From Amaurobius ferox (Eukaryota > Arthropoda > Arachnida > Araneae > Amaurobiidae), in contig OX578147.1 of NCBI GenBank assembly GCA_951213105.1, positions 123,349,642-123,413,641 on the forward strand: a stretch of 64,000 nucleotides of DNA. Reading direction: 5' to 3'. This document shows positions 8,921-20,615 of this stretch, piece by piece. The stretch's first letter is position 1; every line of letters begins with the position of its first letter. The notes beneath the pieces are model-generated. The model did no database searches and was not told the DNA's origin. It worked only from the letters and a program-made list of their open reading frames with translations. Both the position numbers and the translations under genes were made by a program.

Positions 8921-11694
8921 CGAAAAACGATCAACGGTTGGCGAAACTAACAATTTCATTCATTTTGCGAGTTTAAACTTAGATTTTATAAATACTTTTG
9001 TACATTTTTTTAGCTATATATGACAAGATTTTCAAAAAGAAGTATGTATGTTTGTCTATTACAAAAAATGGAATTAATTAAAATTTAATGAGCATATATT
9101 GATTTAATGTTTAAAATAATATATAGGTCTTCTACTGACAACTTGCCTTACATATATGTAAATTTTTTATTCTGTTATGTGTTGGATTTGTTTTATTAAT
9201 CAGTGTAAGAGACTAATTCATTGTAACAGACTAACTAATGGAGTAGTGAAAAATTATAGCATTTTATGAGTTTGCTATAGTTTATTTTAAAGCTAATCAT
9301 GTTTTATTTTGTTTTCAGTAAGTATATCATAAAATCATGGTAATTTTGGTTAGTCTGTTACATACTCAGTTAATTAGTGTTAATTTATTTAAAATTCAAT
9401 TTTTTTTTCAAAATTTGGTATATGTACCCATCAAACACATGCCTTCGAACATATGCAGATCTGCATTATTATTATTTTTTTATTATTTCTTTCCTTTTTG
9501 CATTTAAAAATCTTTTTTGCTTTTCTATATGAGTATTCTTACCATGGAATGGCCCAAAATTGTAACTGACAGTAATTTTATTTAATGATGAATATAAGTC
9601 TAAAATTTAAACAAATGAAGATGTCGGTGAATTGCTAAATCTACAAGTAAATGATTGGGTAGTAATAAAATAATATTCCATCCTTTACCAGTGATCTGTC
9701 ACGTAGATCAATAAAAAATAAATTGAAATTTCTGTAAAGCACAAAACTAAAATCCATTACACTTGGCCTCAGAAAGACACTTAGCAGGGTGATACATAAA
9801 ACTGACAAATTAACAAATTGCAATAAGCATTAAAAATGGGATAACACCTATGCAAATATAAAACTCAATAAAAACAATCGATACAGGAAAAAATATATAA
9901 TCAGTAATATAAGCTGTTTTTGTATCCAATTGAAATGCATTATGTTTACACAGAGATACTTTGGATAAAATAAGATAAATATAATTATTCTAAACTCTTG
10001 TCACACTTAAGTTGCTTAAAAATGACCAATCCAATAATGTTGTAGTTAAAATAGAAGTGTATATACTTAAAAATGAGCTCAAAAGTAGAATTTTGTTAAA
10101 TACGAAATGTAAATGTTCTTCTTATAAAACAGAACTCGTTCTGTGATGTATGCCACAGCTTTTAGTACTACATTCTGCTGTCGGGCAAATGAGAATTTCA
10201 TAACTCAGTGAATGAAGCAAGGTACATATGCATTGTACTGTAGAAAATAAATCTTTAAAACTACAATGAAATTTATAAAAACTGTAAATTTAATCAAAAC
10301 TAATAAAGTAATTTATGGCAAACCGTAAAACAAATTATTTTATGGCTTTTAAACGAGCGACAAAATGAAGGTTCTTATAATAAAACTTAGTCTTATCCAA
10401 AGTTACATTAAATTTCATTTAATAGTTTGTTCATGAATGTATCTTTGTCAATAAATGAGGAGTCCTGCGGAATTTTCTCTACACAAAATTATGATAATGA
10501 CACCATATGAAAAAAAAATTCACAGTGAAAAGTAATCTGCAGACCACATACCCCTCCCGTTGCTTTTTCTGCCTAACAGATATGATGGTTCGTTTCACCT
10601 TATAAAATATGATTGAATAAGATCTGTAAACTCAACAGAATTTTATATACATTAACTGTCATTCATATAAACAGAATTTACAAGCTATTTCATTTACATT
10701 ATGCAAATTTTGATTTTTTGTAGATCCTATTAGTGCCTCCTCTCGACCGAACTCTCTGTCAGTTTGTTGTGGAATCAAGTGTCTGTTTTATTCCTATAAT
10801 CACCGAACATAACTTCGACGTGATTGATATTCCCGTAAATAAGATAAAATACCATAGCCAGTTGCGAATACTTCATACGGCATAAACCAAGATATCTGAC
10901 CAGAGAACTTTGTTTCTATCCGTTCCAACATAGACCACACAGAGGTGTGACAACGCCACTTAGAGGGAATTGTGATCTTTCTTTATATTCTATTGCAGAG
11001 GAATTTGGGCGTTCCAATTTCAAAAAGTTGTGTTGAAAAAAAGTTTCATTAATTATTTTTATTTTGTAAAATATCGACTCATTAAATTTATGCGAGAGTT
11101 TATGTATTCGTTACGTACAAGGAGCTTTGCACAGATTGCAGGTATACCAAAAGAAATTGCCAATTCAGGATGCATTACAGTCGAATGCGCAATCAGGAGT
11201 TCATTTAGGGTGTATAATCTGCCGCAACAAGTTTTGGACTGCAGGTGTATATTTTGTCAATGAAGCATGGTTATATTTTTCACATGAATCAAGGCGCATT
11301 GATAGGCCATGCGCTTACATGCTAGGAATATCCAGATTGCACACAATGAACGAGAGGTATCACAATTACCCTATTCTACTCCCTGAGGTGGAAAAATCGT
11401 CTTTCGGCTTAGAGCTACTGTTTTCCCAATCGAAAAGAAAGATATATCTTTTACTAGCTTTTCTAAATTACCGTGATTTCTTAGTAAGTGATAGATAATT
11501 AGTAGTATCACGAGAGAGCTGCTGATGTATCCAGACATCGCGAAGCGGGAGTTGTATATCCACATGTTCACTTACGTTCGAGGGTCACACTGAAATTTTT
11601 GAGACAGGGGTAGACGATACGGGATAGGAAAAACTATTGGTCGGATGTTTAAATGTGTACTCTTTTATGTTCGCAGACGATAAGTTGTGGCAAA

Positions 11695-12545
11695 ATAGAG
11701 TTGACGGGAGAGAATTATCGAGTTATGATTTTCTATGATTTTAAAATGGGGCTAAATAAAAATGTCTACAACTAGCATATGGAAATGATGCTCCAGTCCG
11801 TGCCACTGTATTCAGATGGTTTACAGAGTTTAGAAGAGGCCAATTTTTTGCCCTGTATGAAAATCACACTGGAAGATCTTTGTCAGCTGTTGTCCCGGAA
11901 AATTTGTCGACCATGCAAAAATTGTTTATCGATGATAATCACTGTACCTACCAAATGATACAGAAAGAACTTAGCATTGCATCCGCAGCTATACATAAAA
12001 TTATTCATGACGAATTGCATATGAAAAAATTAGTTTGTCGCTTTGTCCCCATATTTTAATAGAACACCAAAAAGCGGAGCGTGACAGAATCACAGAAAAA
12101 CCTTAAAATTACTATATGGGGTGGAATCCACATTATTTTTAAAATCCTAACTGGTGATGTAAATTGTAAAGTACAAGCCTATTATTGACATTCCAACACG
12201 TTAAAAAATAAAGTATGGATCTTTGAAGATGACCCCTAGTCAACAACATTGAAAAGACAACGAGCCATTTAAAAATAAGTTATGCCGTGTTCTTCAGAAG
12301 TACAAGTCTGGTGAAATACATGAAGCAAGAGGGACAAAAGACATTTACAGCTAACTGGTACACTACTGTGTGGGTTCTAGAAATTTTTCAGGAAGTGAAT
12401 ATTAGGGGACACTTGCTTCACAGTGACAAAACATTTTCGCATTCAACATGAATGACAGATTTTCTCACAAAAAGGACAAGACGAATTTCTTGAACAAGCA
12501 AACATCAAAGTTATAGAACGTCCACCATATTCTCATCGCTATGTG
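11695..12545 (+). pseudogene. Broken mariner transposase, U1
   Basis: Pieces of a mariner (Tc1/mariner superfamily) transposase in order. An N-terminal helix-turn-helix start (YRVMIFYDFKMGL) is followed, after a frame change, by GNDAPVRATVFRWFTEFRRG and a second DNA-binding part with a VCRFVP linker motif. Then come HQKAERDRI, VWIFEDDP, an HSDK remnant where HHDN is expected, and an ERPPYS-type end. Several stops and frame changes; the first catalytic Asp region is missing and the second Asp box is altered, so no active enzyme. The copy stops abruptly where element B begins. In U1 the start codon is ATA. Confidence 0.85.
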
Positions 12546-13100
12546 TGTCTGCTTTAAAGGCCGAGGAACGCCAGCTACATTTTATAAAAATTATATAAAT
12601 AAAAATTAATTTTTCAATGTGTTCCTAATTTTGGTAATCATCTAGTTCAAATCTAACTTGGAATTTTTTTTATTTACAACGAGTGTGTAATGTTCATTTT
12701 TGAAAACTAATAATGTTTCTCATTTTTTCACCAGAAATTTTTTATAATACGGTAACAATGATATATATGATTGAAAAATTATGTCTTATTGAGTTCTGAG
12801 TGCTTTGCAGAGTGTGTTTTAAGACATAGTGATTTCACTATCCGGCAGCGCTCTTAGAAACACCTCAAAATATGACGAGTGTTGTGATATTTTGTCTGCT
12901 GCTCGAGTGGTTTATTCGAGTAAAAGCACTGTATTAGGAACTCGGGTCTGGCAGCTGGAATCTAGTGACCGGATCGAGCCATTGTAGTAGTCACGGGCGA
13001 AACCGCAGCAGTTCATTTGCCGGAATGGAATGCTGATATCGCGACCGAGATGCTCCAGCAGTGACGACTGGGGCCTACAAGGTGGGTTGGAAGCCGGCCT
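12546..13100. repeat. Element B, copy at the U1/U2 junction (reference)
   Basis: Begins TGTCTGCTTTAAAGGCC, exactly where mariner similarity stops, and can be aligned with element A (8335-8880) for about 550 bp. GC-richer than its surroundings. Contains a compact set of nested stems (12799-12930). Right limit set where alignment with A fades. Family unknown: it could be a non-autonomous transposon or a decayed structured RNA. Confidence 0.85.
12799..12930 (+). other. Nested-stem (RNA-like) domain of element B
   Basis: Perfect complementary segments seen in the sequence: AGTGCTTT 12799-12806 with AAAGCACT 12923-12930 (closing stem); ATAGTGA 12826-12832 with TCACTAT 12835-12841; GCAGC 12845-12849 with GCTGC 12898-12902; CAAAATAT 12866-12873 with ATATTTTG 12887-12894; CTCGA 12902-12906 with TCGAG 12916-12920 (sharing one base with the previous stem). 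Together they make a multi-branched fold of 132 nt. The strand is arbitrary because the stems are near-palindromic. No known RNA family is recognised and expression is unknown. Confidence 0.45.
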
Positions 13101-13172
13101 CTGTGCCTTCTGTAGGTAGGACTCCGAGATTTGGAGGAAGGCGGGACTCTTTTTTGGTGAGAGCATACCAAG

Positions 13173-13256
13173 GTAACGAGCCTTTACAAGGGAAGACTTC
13201 TTTAATATGTATTGCGTTTCATTTTAGTTAACCTACATATTCTTTTGCCCCTACAG
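13173..13256 (+). other. Possible 84-bp intron downstream of element B
   Basis: A donor-like AAG/GTAACG at 13173 and a pyrimidine-rich acceptor TTTTGCCCCTACAG ending at 13256 frame 84 bp with a TTAAC branch-like motif. The same arrangement is in every unit. This is compatible with a spliced non-coding transcript, but such signals also arise by chance. Confidence 0.2.
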
Positions 13257-13453
13257 AGGAGTATCGCCGTTAGCCTTTGAGATGCGTTGTACTAATTAAA
13301 TAGATGATTTAAATATTGTTTATTTTTTACTAGCCGACTTTGGCGACCAGCCTGTTCGCTACTCTTGACAATTCTGACCGTGGCAAATTCTAACCGTGGC
13401 ACACTCGCTGGCGCGACCTACCAATAAGGTGTAAAGTAACTGTTTTTACGGCC

Positions 13454-13894
13454 AGGAAGTGCCACTCAATTTAGACCAGAACTCGGTGGGGGAGGCATCC
13501 ACAGGAACCGTACCCTCCTTCCCCTACCACCAAACTCTCGGAAGGACTTACGGACCCACATGTTTAACGTGATCGTACTCCGCGTGAACACGGCAGCAGT
13601 TTTGGCAGTAGAGGGAATCGAACCCGGACCTACCGAGTGAAATTCCCGCACGCTAACCACTGGTCTACCGCGCCCTCTGCGGCAATCTCCATAACTTTCT
13701 TTTTATTCACTCAGTTTGGACCGGAACACAGTGGGGGAGGCATCCACAGAGACCGTTCCCTCCTTCCCCTGCCACCAACCTCTCGGAAGGACTTATCGAC
13801 CCATATGTTTAAAGAGATTGTACTCCGCGTCAGTGGCGGGAATCGAACCCAGGCCTACCGAGTGCTATTCTCGCGCGCTAACTTCCCGCACGCT
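13454..13894 (-). mobile_element. Two tandem tRNA-derived SINEs, U2
   Basis: Same pair; B boxes at 13614-13624 and about 13839-13849. Private base near 13466 (GCCACTCAAT). Confidence 0.75.
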
Positions 13895-13939
13895 AATTTA
13901 AATTTTATAATGACCATATACTACGCTCTTAATTCAACC

Positions 13940-14160
13940 ATCCTCGTTCCATCATTTGAAATATCCATAAAATTAAAATATCCATTTAAAATATCTATAA
14001 ATTAAAATATCCATTTAAAATAAAAAAAAATCATCCATATGGTTCCACCAATCCATAAATATAATAATTTCAAATACATCACTTCAATTGAAACCACCAT
14101 AATTCAATCACTTAAATTATTTAAAATATCCATTTAAAATATCATATAAATATAATAATT
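13940..14160. repeat. Short AT-rich direct repeats (AATATCCAT family), U2
   Basis: Irregular short repeats of AAAATATCCATTTA type, once as a cluster (13960-14025) and again near 14118-14145. The A-run that follows the first cluster varies in length between units (near 6730, 21308, 28595, 35893, 43187, 50546, 57913). Simple-sequence decay inside the Helitron-like block; present in every unit. Confidence 0.6.
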
Positions 14161-14828
14161 TCGCCCGATGTATACAATACTTATGCTAGGTTCTTAATTC
14201 ATTTAAAACCGAAAGCGCGTTCTCCATGGAGACGGGGAAGAAACTACTGCGGATGGGGGGGAAATGCCGTCGAAGAACTGAGCCGATTGTCGAGAAATTT
14301 AAAATCATGACGTCTTTAAAATTGCGATCCTGAAAGCAATTTTCATTATTTCAGGACCAGATTAGACTTGTAAGAATGCCAGATATTTCAGCTTTCTGAA
14401 AATGTAAATTATTAGACGAAATTATGAGTACTTTTCACTATGCGAGAATTTAAATACCAAACATCGTTTTTTTGAGCCAAAAGTGACTTTTGTTTTAAAA
14501 TCTTTAAAAAATATTAGAAATCCAAATTGAGAGTTGAAATTGATATATTTTTACTCGCAATTGTCTGTTCTTTCCGGTGGTATGATTTGTTTTTTTCTAC
14601 GATCGTGGACAAAAAGGGGCAAAAATGCAAAAAACGGTCGAAATCGCATAAAACATTAAATAACAAAAAAAATAATTAAAATTTAAAAAATCGGTTTTTA
14701 CGTGTCCCCTTCCCACTCCCCCGGGTCTCCGATTGCCAAATTCCGTAGCTCTCCGACGCGCGGTCGCTGAACGTATAGTGTATAAGACAGACAGACACAC
14801 ACACAGACCTTGCCTTTTATTATATAGA

Positions 14829-15622
14829 AAAGAGTAAAGCATAAAGTTTATTTAAGAAACTGATTTATCGTTGTCTGCATCGAAATTTACACAGATTGAG
14901 AGTATTGTAGCGGAAATAGCTTAATTAGGAAGCATTACAGGCGAGGGTTAACTAGGCGCTTATTTAGAGGGTAAAACGTCACCTCAATAGTAGTGACACA
15001 TATTATTGTGTGGAGTACCAACCCCCTTAATTGAATATTTTTGAAAAAATTTCTCTTTGTCTCTTTTATAAGATGATAGGTCCAAACACCAGATATCAAA
15101 CATCTATCACATTTTAAAAGAAGCGTTTCTCAATTATCCGGAAAATCGAAAATTTTTGTATGCGGAAACCCCTAAAGTCCAAAATATTTGAAAACTCAAT
15201 TTGCACATTTTCTTCCTTTCAGACTATCTCGTAAAATCTTCCTTTCAAACGAACCGTACTCCAAATTTCAAGAAGCTATTTTATCGCGAAGTATGCCAAA
15301 TTACCGTTTCACCTTCGGAACGATTTTCTGTGATCCAACCCCTTTCATGAACATGATTTTAGTGCGTAGCAAATATATTATATCTGAAATTGAGCACTTT
15401 CTTCCGTTCGAAAAATTTATGCCTACGCCAAATTTTAAGTATCTATCTCATCGCAAAGAATGCTTTTCCTCCATTTCTCTATTTAGACGTTTCGATCCAA
15501 AGGTCCTTTAATGTATTCAGCGAGCGGCAAATGCATTGCCATCTGTGCTTTCACATACTCGTATTATGTTTGACTTGCGGACGACATGCCGTTTCAAAAA
15601 TTGAATAAATGAAAACAACTGA
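14829..15622. other. Non-coding stretch between block and element A, U2
   Basis: About 0.8 kb. Carries a 107-codon frame from a TTG at 15188 to 15511, found in all units (136 codons in U6). The residue differences that I see between units are amino-acid changes with no sign of constraint, so I do not call it a gene. Same stretch in the other units: 7540-8334, 22114-22907, 29406-30199, 36700-37493, 43993-44780, 51354-52147 and 58720-60475 (with the LINE). Confidence 0.6.
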
Positions 15623-16168
15623 TGCCTGCTTTACACGCCGAGCAACGCCAGCTACAGTTTTTAGTAAATTATATAAATTCTTATTAATTTTTCGATGTGT
15701 TCCAAATTTTCCTACTTAAGTTGAAAACAACCTTTTAAAATATTTTATTTAAAGGAGTGCATATCATTTGTTTTCTAAACGAATATTATTTCACATTTTT
15801 TCACAAGAAATTTTTTATAGTACCGTAATAAAAATATATATGATTATACAAATCATGTCTTATTGAGTTCTCAGTGCTTGGAAGAGTGTGTTTTAAAACA
15901 TTGTGATATCACTCTCCGGCAGCGCGATTATAGACACTTAAATATGACGAGTGTTGTGAATTTTTGTCTGCTGCTCGAGAGGATTATTCGAGCAAACGCA
16001 CTCCATTAGGAACTTGGGCCTGACAGATGGAGTCTAGTGAACGGATCGAGCCACTGTAGTTGGTCACGTGCGAAATCGCAGCAGTTCATTTGCCGGAATG
16101 GAATTTTTATATCGTGAAACTCCAGCCACGACGACTGGGGCCTCTAAGGCGGGTTGAAACGGGCCTTC
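15623..16168. repeat. Element A, U2
   Basis: Has CACTGTAGTTGG near 16053, the form shared by U2-U8. Confidence 0.8.
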
Positions 16169-18987
16169 GCTCGATAGAGGGGCCGTGGCAGTCAAATTAG
16201 TGACGTCACGAAAAACGATCAACGGTTGGCGAAACTAACAATTTCATTCATTTTGCGAGTTTAAACTTAGATTTTATAAATACTTTTGTACATTTTTTTA
16301 GCTATATATGACAAGATTTTCAAAAAGAAGTATGTATGTTTGTCTATTACAAAAAATGGAATTAATTAAAATTTAATGAGCATATATTGATTTAATGTTT
16401 AAAATAATATATAGGTCTTCTACTGACAACTTGCCTTACATATATGTAAATTTTTTATTCTGTTATGTGTTGGATTTGTTTTATTAATCAGTGTAAGAGA
16501 CTAATTCATTGTAACAGACTAACTAATGGAGTAGTGAAAAATTATAGCATTTTATGAGTTTGCTATAGTTTATTTTAAAGCTAATCATGTTTTATTTTGT
16601 TTTCAGTAAGTATATCATAAAATCATGGTAATTTTGGTTAGTCTGTTACATACTCAGTTAATTAGTGTTAATTTATTTAAAATTCAATTTTTTTTTCAAA
16701 ATTTGGTATATGTACCCATCAAACACATGCCTTCGAACATATGCAGATCTGCATTATTATTATTTTTTTATTATTTCTTTCCTTTTTGCATTTAAAAATC
16801 TTTTTTGTTTTTCTATATGTGTATTCTTACCATGGAATGGCCCAAAATTGTAACTGACAGTAATTTTATTTAATGATGAATATAAGTCTAAAATTTAAAC
16901 AAATGAAGATGTCGGTGAATTGCTAAATCTACAAGTAAATGATTGGGTAGTAATAAAATAATATTCCATACTTTACCAGTGATCTGTCACGTAGATCAAT
17001 AAAAAATAAATTGAAATTTCTGTAAAGCACTAAACTAAAATCCATTTCACTTGGCCTCAGAAAGACACTTAGCAGGGTGATACATAAAACTGACAAATTA
17101 ACAAATTGCAATAAGCATTAAAAATGGGATAACACCTATGCAAATATAAAACTCAATAAAAACAATCGATACAGGAAAAAATATATAATCAGTAATATAA
17201 GCTGTTTTTGTATCCAATTGAAATGCATTATGTTTACACAGAGATACTTTGGATAAAATAAGATAAATATAATTATTCTAAACTCTTGTCACACTTAAGT
17301 TGCTTAAAAATGACCAATCCAATAATGTTGTAGTTAAAATAGAAGTGTATATACTTAAAAATGAGCTCAAAAGTAGAATTTTGTTAAATACGAAATGTAA
17401 ATGTTCTTCCGAGCTTATAAAACAGAACTCGTTCTGTGATGTATGCCACAGCTTTTAGTACTACATTCTGCTGTCGGGCAAATGAGAATTTCATAACTCA
17501 GTGAATGAAGCAAGGTACATATGCATTGTACTGTAGAAAATAAATCTTTAAAACTACAATGAAATTTATAAAAACTGTAAATTTAATCAAAACTAATAAA
17601 GTAATTTATGGCAAACCGTAAAGCAAATTATTTTATGGCTTTTAAACGAGCGACAAAATGAAGGTTCTTATTATAAAACTTAGTCTTATCCAAAGTTACA
17701 TTAAATTTCATTTAATAGTTTGTTCATGAATGTATCTTTGTCAATACATGAGGAGTCCTGCGGAATTTTCTCTACACAAAATTATGATAATGACACCATA
17801 TGAAAAAAAAATTCACAGTGAAAAGTAATCTGCAGACCACATACCCCTCCCGTTGCTTTTTCTGCCTAACAGATATGATGGTTCGTTTCACCTTATAAAA
17901 TATGATTGAATAAGATCTGTAAACTCAACAGAATTTTATATACATTAACTGTCATTCATATAAACAGAATTTACAAGCTATTTCATTTACATTATGCAAA
18001 TTTTGATTTTTTGTAGATCCTATTAGAGCCTCCTCTCGACCGAACTCTCTGTCAGTTTGTTGTGGAATCAAGTGTCTGTTTTATTCCTATAATCACCGAA
18101 CATAACTTCGACGTGATTGATATTCCCGTAAATAAGATAAAATACCATAGCCAGTTGCGAATACTTCATACGGCATAAACAAAGATATCTGACCAGAGAA
18201 CTTTGTTTCTATCCGTTCCAACATAGACCACACAGAGGTGTGACAACGCCACTTAGAGGGAATTGTGATCTTTCTTTATATTCTATTGCAGAGGAATTTG
18301 GGCGTTCCAATTTCAAAAAGTTGTGTTGAAAAAAAGTTTCATTAATTATTTTTATTTTGTAAAATATCGACTCATTAAATTTATGCGAGAGTTTATGTAT
18401 TCGTTACGTACAAGGAGCTTTGCACAGATTGCAGGTATACCAAAAGAAATTGCCAATTCAGGATGCATTACAGTCGAAGGCGCAATCAGGAGTTCATTTA
18501 GGGTGTATAATCTGCCGCAACAAGTTTTGGACTGCAGGTGTATATTTAGTCAATGAAGCATGGTTATATTTTTCACATGAATCAAGGCGCATTGATAGGC
18601 CATGCGCTTACATGCTAGGAGTATCCAGATTGCACACAATGAACGAGAGGTATCACAATTACCCTATTCTACTCCCTGAGGTGGAAAAATCGTCTTTCGG
18701 CTTAGAGCTACTGTTTTCCCAATCGAAAAGAAGGATATATCTTTTACTAGCTTTTCTAAATTACCGTGATTTCTTAGTAAGTGATAGATAATTAGTAGTA
18801 TCACGAGAGAGCTGTTGATGTATCCAGACATCGCGAAGCGGGAGTTGTATATCCACATGTTCACTTACGTTCGAGGGTCACACTGAAATTTTTGAGACAG
18901 GGGTAGACGATACGGGATAGGAAAAACTATTGGTCGGATGTTTAAATGTGTACTCTTTTATGTTCGCAGACGATAAGTTGTGGCAAA
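16169..18987. other. AT-rich stretch between element A and mariner, U2
   Basis: About 2.8 kb, strongly AT-rich, no recognisable gene. Contains a CRE-like palindrome, a TTACATATATGTAA palindrome (near 16437), a MITE-like element (16510-16650), and overlapping small frames at 18323-18556 and 18420-18791 that recur in the units but vary in protein sequence and are broken in U8. Equivalents: 8881-11694, 23454-26272, 30746-33566, 38040-40859, 45327-48145, 52694-55514 and 61022-63831. Confidence 0.6.
16510..16650. mobile_element. MITE-like 141-bp element with 14-bp inverted ends, U2
   Basis: TGTAACAGACTAAC and its exact inverse GTTAGTCTGTTACA bound 141 AT-rich bp that also contain a small ATAGC/GCTAT hairpin. 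No clear target duplication. Copies in the other units: 9222-9362, 23795-23935, 31087-31227, 38381-38521, 45668-45808, 53035-53175 and 61363-61503. Confidence 0.4.
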
Positions 18988-19831
18988 ATGGAGTTGACGG
19001 GAGAGAATTATCGAGTTATGATTTTCTATGATTTTAAAATGGGGCTAAATAAAAATGTCTACAACTAGCATATGGAAATGATGCTCCAGTCCGTGCCACT
19101 GTATTCAGATGGTTTACAGAGTTTAGAAGAGGCCAATTTTTTGCCCTGTATGAAAATCACACTGGAAGATCTTTGTCAGCTGTTGTCCCGGAAAATTTGT
19201 CGACCATGCAAAAATTGTTTATCGATGATAATCACTGTACCTACCAAATGATACAGAAAGAACTTAGCATTGCATCCGCAGCTATACATAAAATTATTCA
19301 TGACGAATTGCATATGAAAAAATTAGTTTGTCGCTTTGTCCCCATATTTTAATAGAACACCAAAAAGCGGAGCGTGTCAGAATCAGAGAAAAACCTTAAA
19401 ATTACTATATGGGGAGGAATCCACATTATTGTTAAAATCATAACTGGTGATGTAAAGTACAAGCCTATTATTGACATTCCAACACGTTAAAAAATAAAGT
19501 ATGGATCTTTGAAGATGACCCCTAGTCAACAACATTGAAAAGACAACGAGCCATTTAAAAATAAGTTATGCCGTGTTCTTCAGAAGTACAAGTCTGGTGA
19601 AATACATGAAGCAAGAGGGACAAAAGACATTTACAGCTAACTGGTACACTACTGTGTGGGTTCTAGAAATTATTCAGGAAGTGAATATTAGGGGACACTT
19701 GCTTCACAGTGACAAAACATTTTCGCATTCAACATGAATGACAGATTTTCTCACAAAAAGGACAAGACGAATTTCTTGAACAAGCAAACATCAAAGTTAT
19801 AGAACGTCCACCATATTCTCCTCGCTATGTG
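18988..19831 (+). pseudogene. Broken mariner transposase, U2
   Basis: Same frameshifts and stops as in U1, but with ATG at 18988 and a further 7-bp deletion near 19450. Confidence 0.85.
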
Positions 19832-20386
19832 TGTCTGCTTTAAAGGCCGAGGAACGCCAGCTACATTTTATAAAAATTATATAAATAAAAATTAATTTTT
19901 CAATGTGTTCCTAATTTTGGTAATCATCTAGTTCAAATCTAACTTGGAATTTTTTTTATTTACAACGAGTGTGTAATGTTCATTTTTGAAAACTAATAAT
20001 GTTTCTCATTTTTTCACCAGAAATTTTTTATAATACGGTAACAATGATATATATGATTGAAAAATTATGTCTTATTGAGTTCTGAGTGCTTTGCAGAGTG
20101 TGTTTTAAGACATAGTGATTTCACTATCCGGCAGCGCTCTTAGAAACACCTCAAAATATGACGAGTGTTGTGATATTTTGTCTGCTGCTCGAGTGGTTTA
20201 TTCGAGTAAAAGCACTGTATTAGGAACTCGGGTCTGGCAGCTGGAATCTAGTGACCGGATCGAGCCATTGTAGTAGTCACGGGCGAAACCGCAGCAGTTC
20301 ATTTGCCGGAATGGAATGCTGATATCGCGACCGAGATGCTCCAGCAGTGACGACTGGGGCCTACAAGGTGGGTTGGAAGCCGGCCT
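19832..20386. repeat. Element B, copy at the U2/U3 junction
   Basis: Matches the reference B copy by eye, including all stems. Confidence 0.85.
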
Positions 20387-20615
20387 CTGTGCCTTCTGTA
20401 GGTAGGACTCCGAGATTTGGAGGAAGGCGGGACTCTTTTTTGGTGAGAGCATACCAAGGTAACGAGCCTTTACAAGGGAAGACTTCTTTAATATGTATTG
20501 CGTTTCATTTTAGTTAACCTACATATTCTTTTGCCCCTACAGAGGAGTATCGCCGTTAGCCTTTGAGATGCGTTGTACTAATTAAATAGATGATTTAAAT
20601 ATTGTTTATTTTTTA

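Larger units (their letters stand above)
5475..12768. repeat. Array unit U1 (terminal unit)
   Basis: Edge unit with the most private changes. Layout: truncated B to 5812; Helitron-like block 6042-7539; non-coding 7540-8334; element A 8335-8880; AT-rich 8881-11694; mariner 11695-12545; start of the next B from 12546. Private features: an 8-bp loss near 10118 (the CCGAGCTT present in other units), a longer CA run near 7503-7516, and a lost mariner start codon. The higher private divergence fits weaker homogenisation at an array end. Confidence 0.93.
13330..14828 (-). mobile_element. Helitron-like non-autonomous block, U2
   Basis: 1499 bp with the same termini as the U1 block. Private bases: CTAGGTTC near 14189 and TTTCAGGACC near 14352. 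Confidence 0.35.
12769..20054. repeat. Array unit U2 (reference unit)
   Basis: Period 7286 bp. Layout: B to 13100; Helitron-like block 13330-14828; non-coding 14829-15622; A 15623-16168; AT-rich 16169-18987; mariner 18988-19831; next B from 19832. Private: a 7-bp deletion between short direct repeats in the mariner remnant near 19450. In the stretch before the mariner (18900-18920) it carries the same base variants as U1 and U8, not those of U3-U7. Confidence 0.95.

Noticed and set aside
12912..13166. 84-codon minus-strand frame in element B
   Set aside because: Overlaps the nested-stem domain and its GC-rich continuation; a chance frame kept because B is uniform.
13637..14005. 122-codon plus-strand frame across the SINE pair
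   Set aside because: Antisense to the SINE modules and running into AT-rich repeats; no protein features.
15188..15511. 107-codon frame recurring in every unit (136 codons in U6)
   Set aside because: Starts at TTG, matches no family that I recognise, and the differences between units change residues, including a stop loss in U6. Recurrence is explained by the array.
18420..18791. 123-codon frame and overlapping 77-codon frame before the mariner
   Set aside because: No recognised domain, a TTG start, residue-changing differences between units, and broken by deletions in U8.
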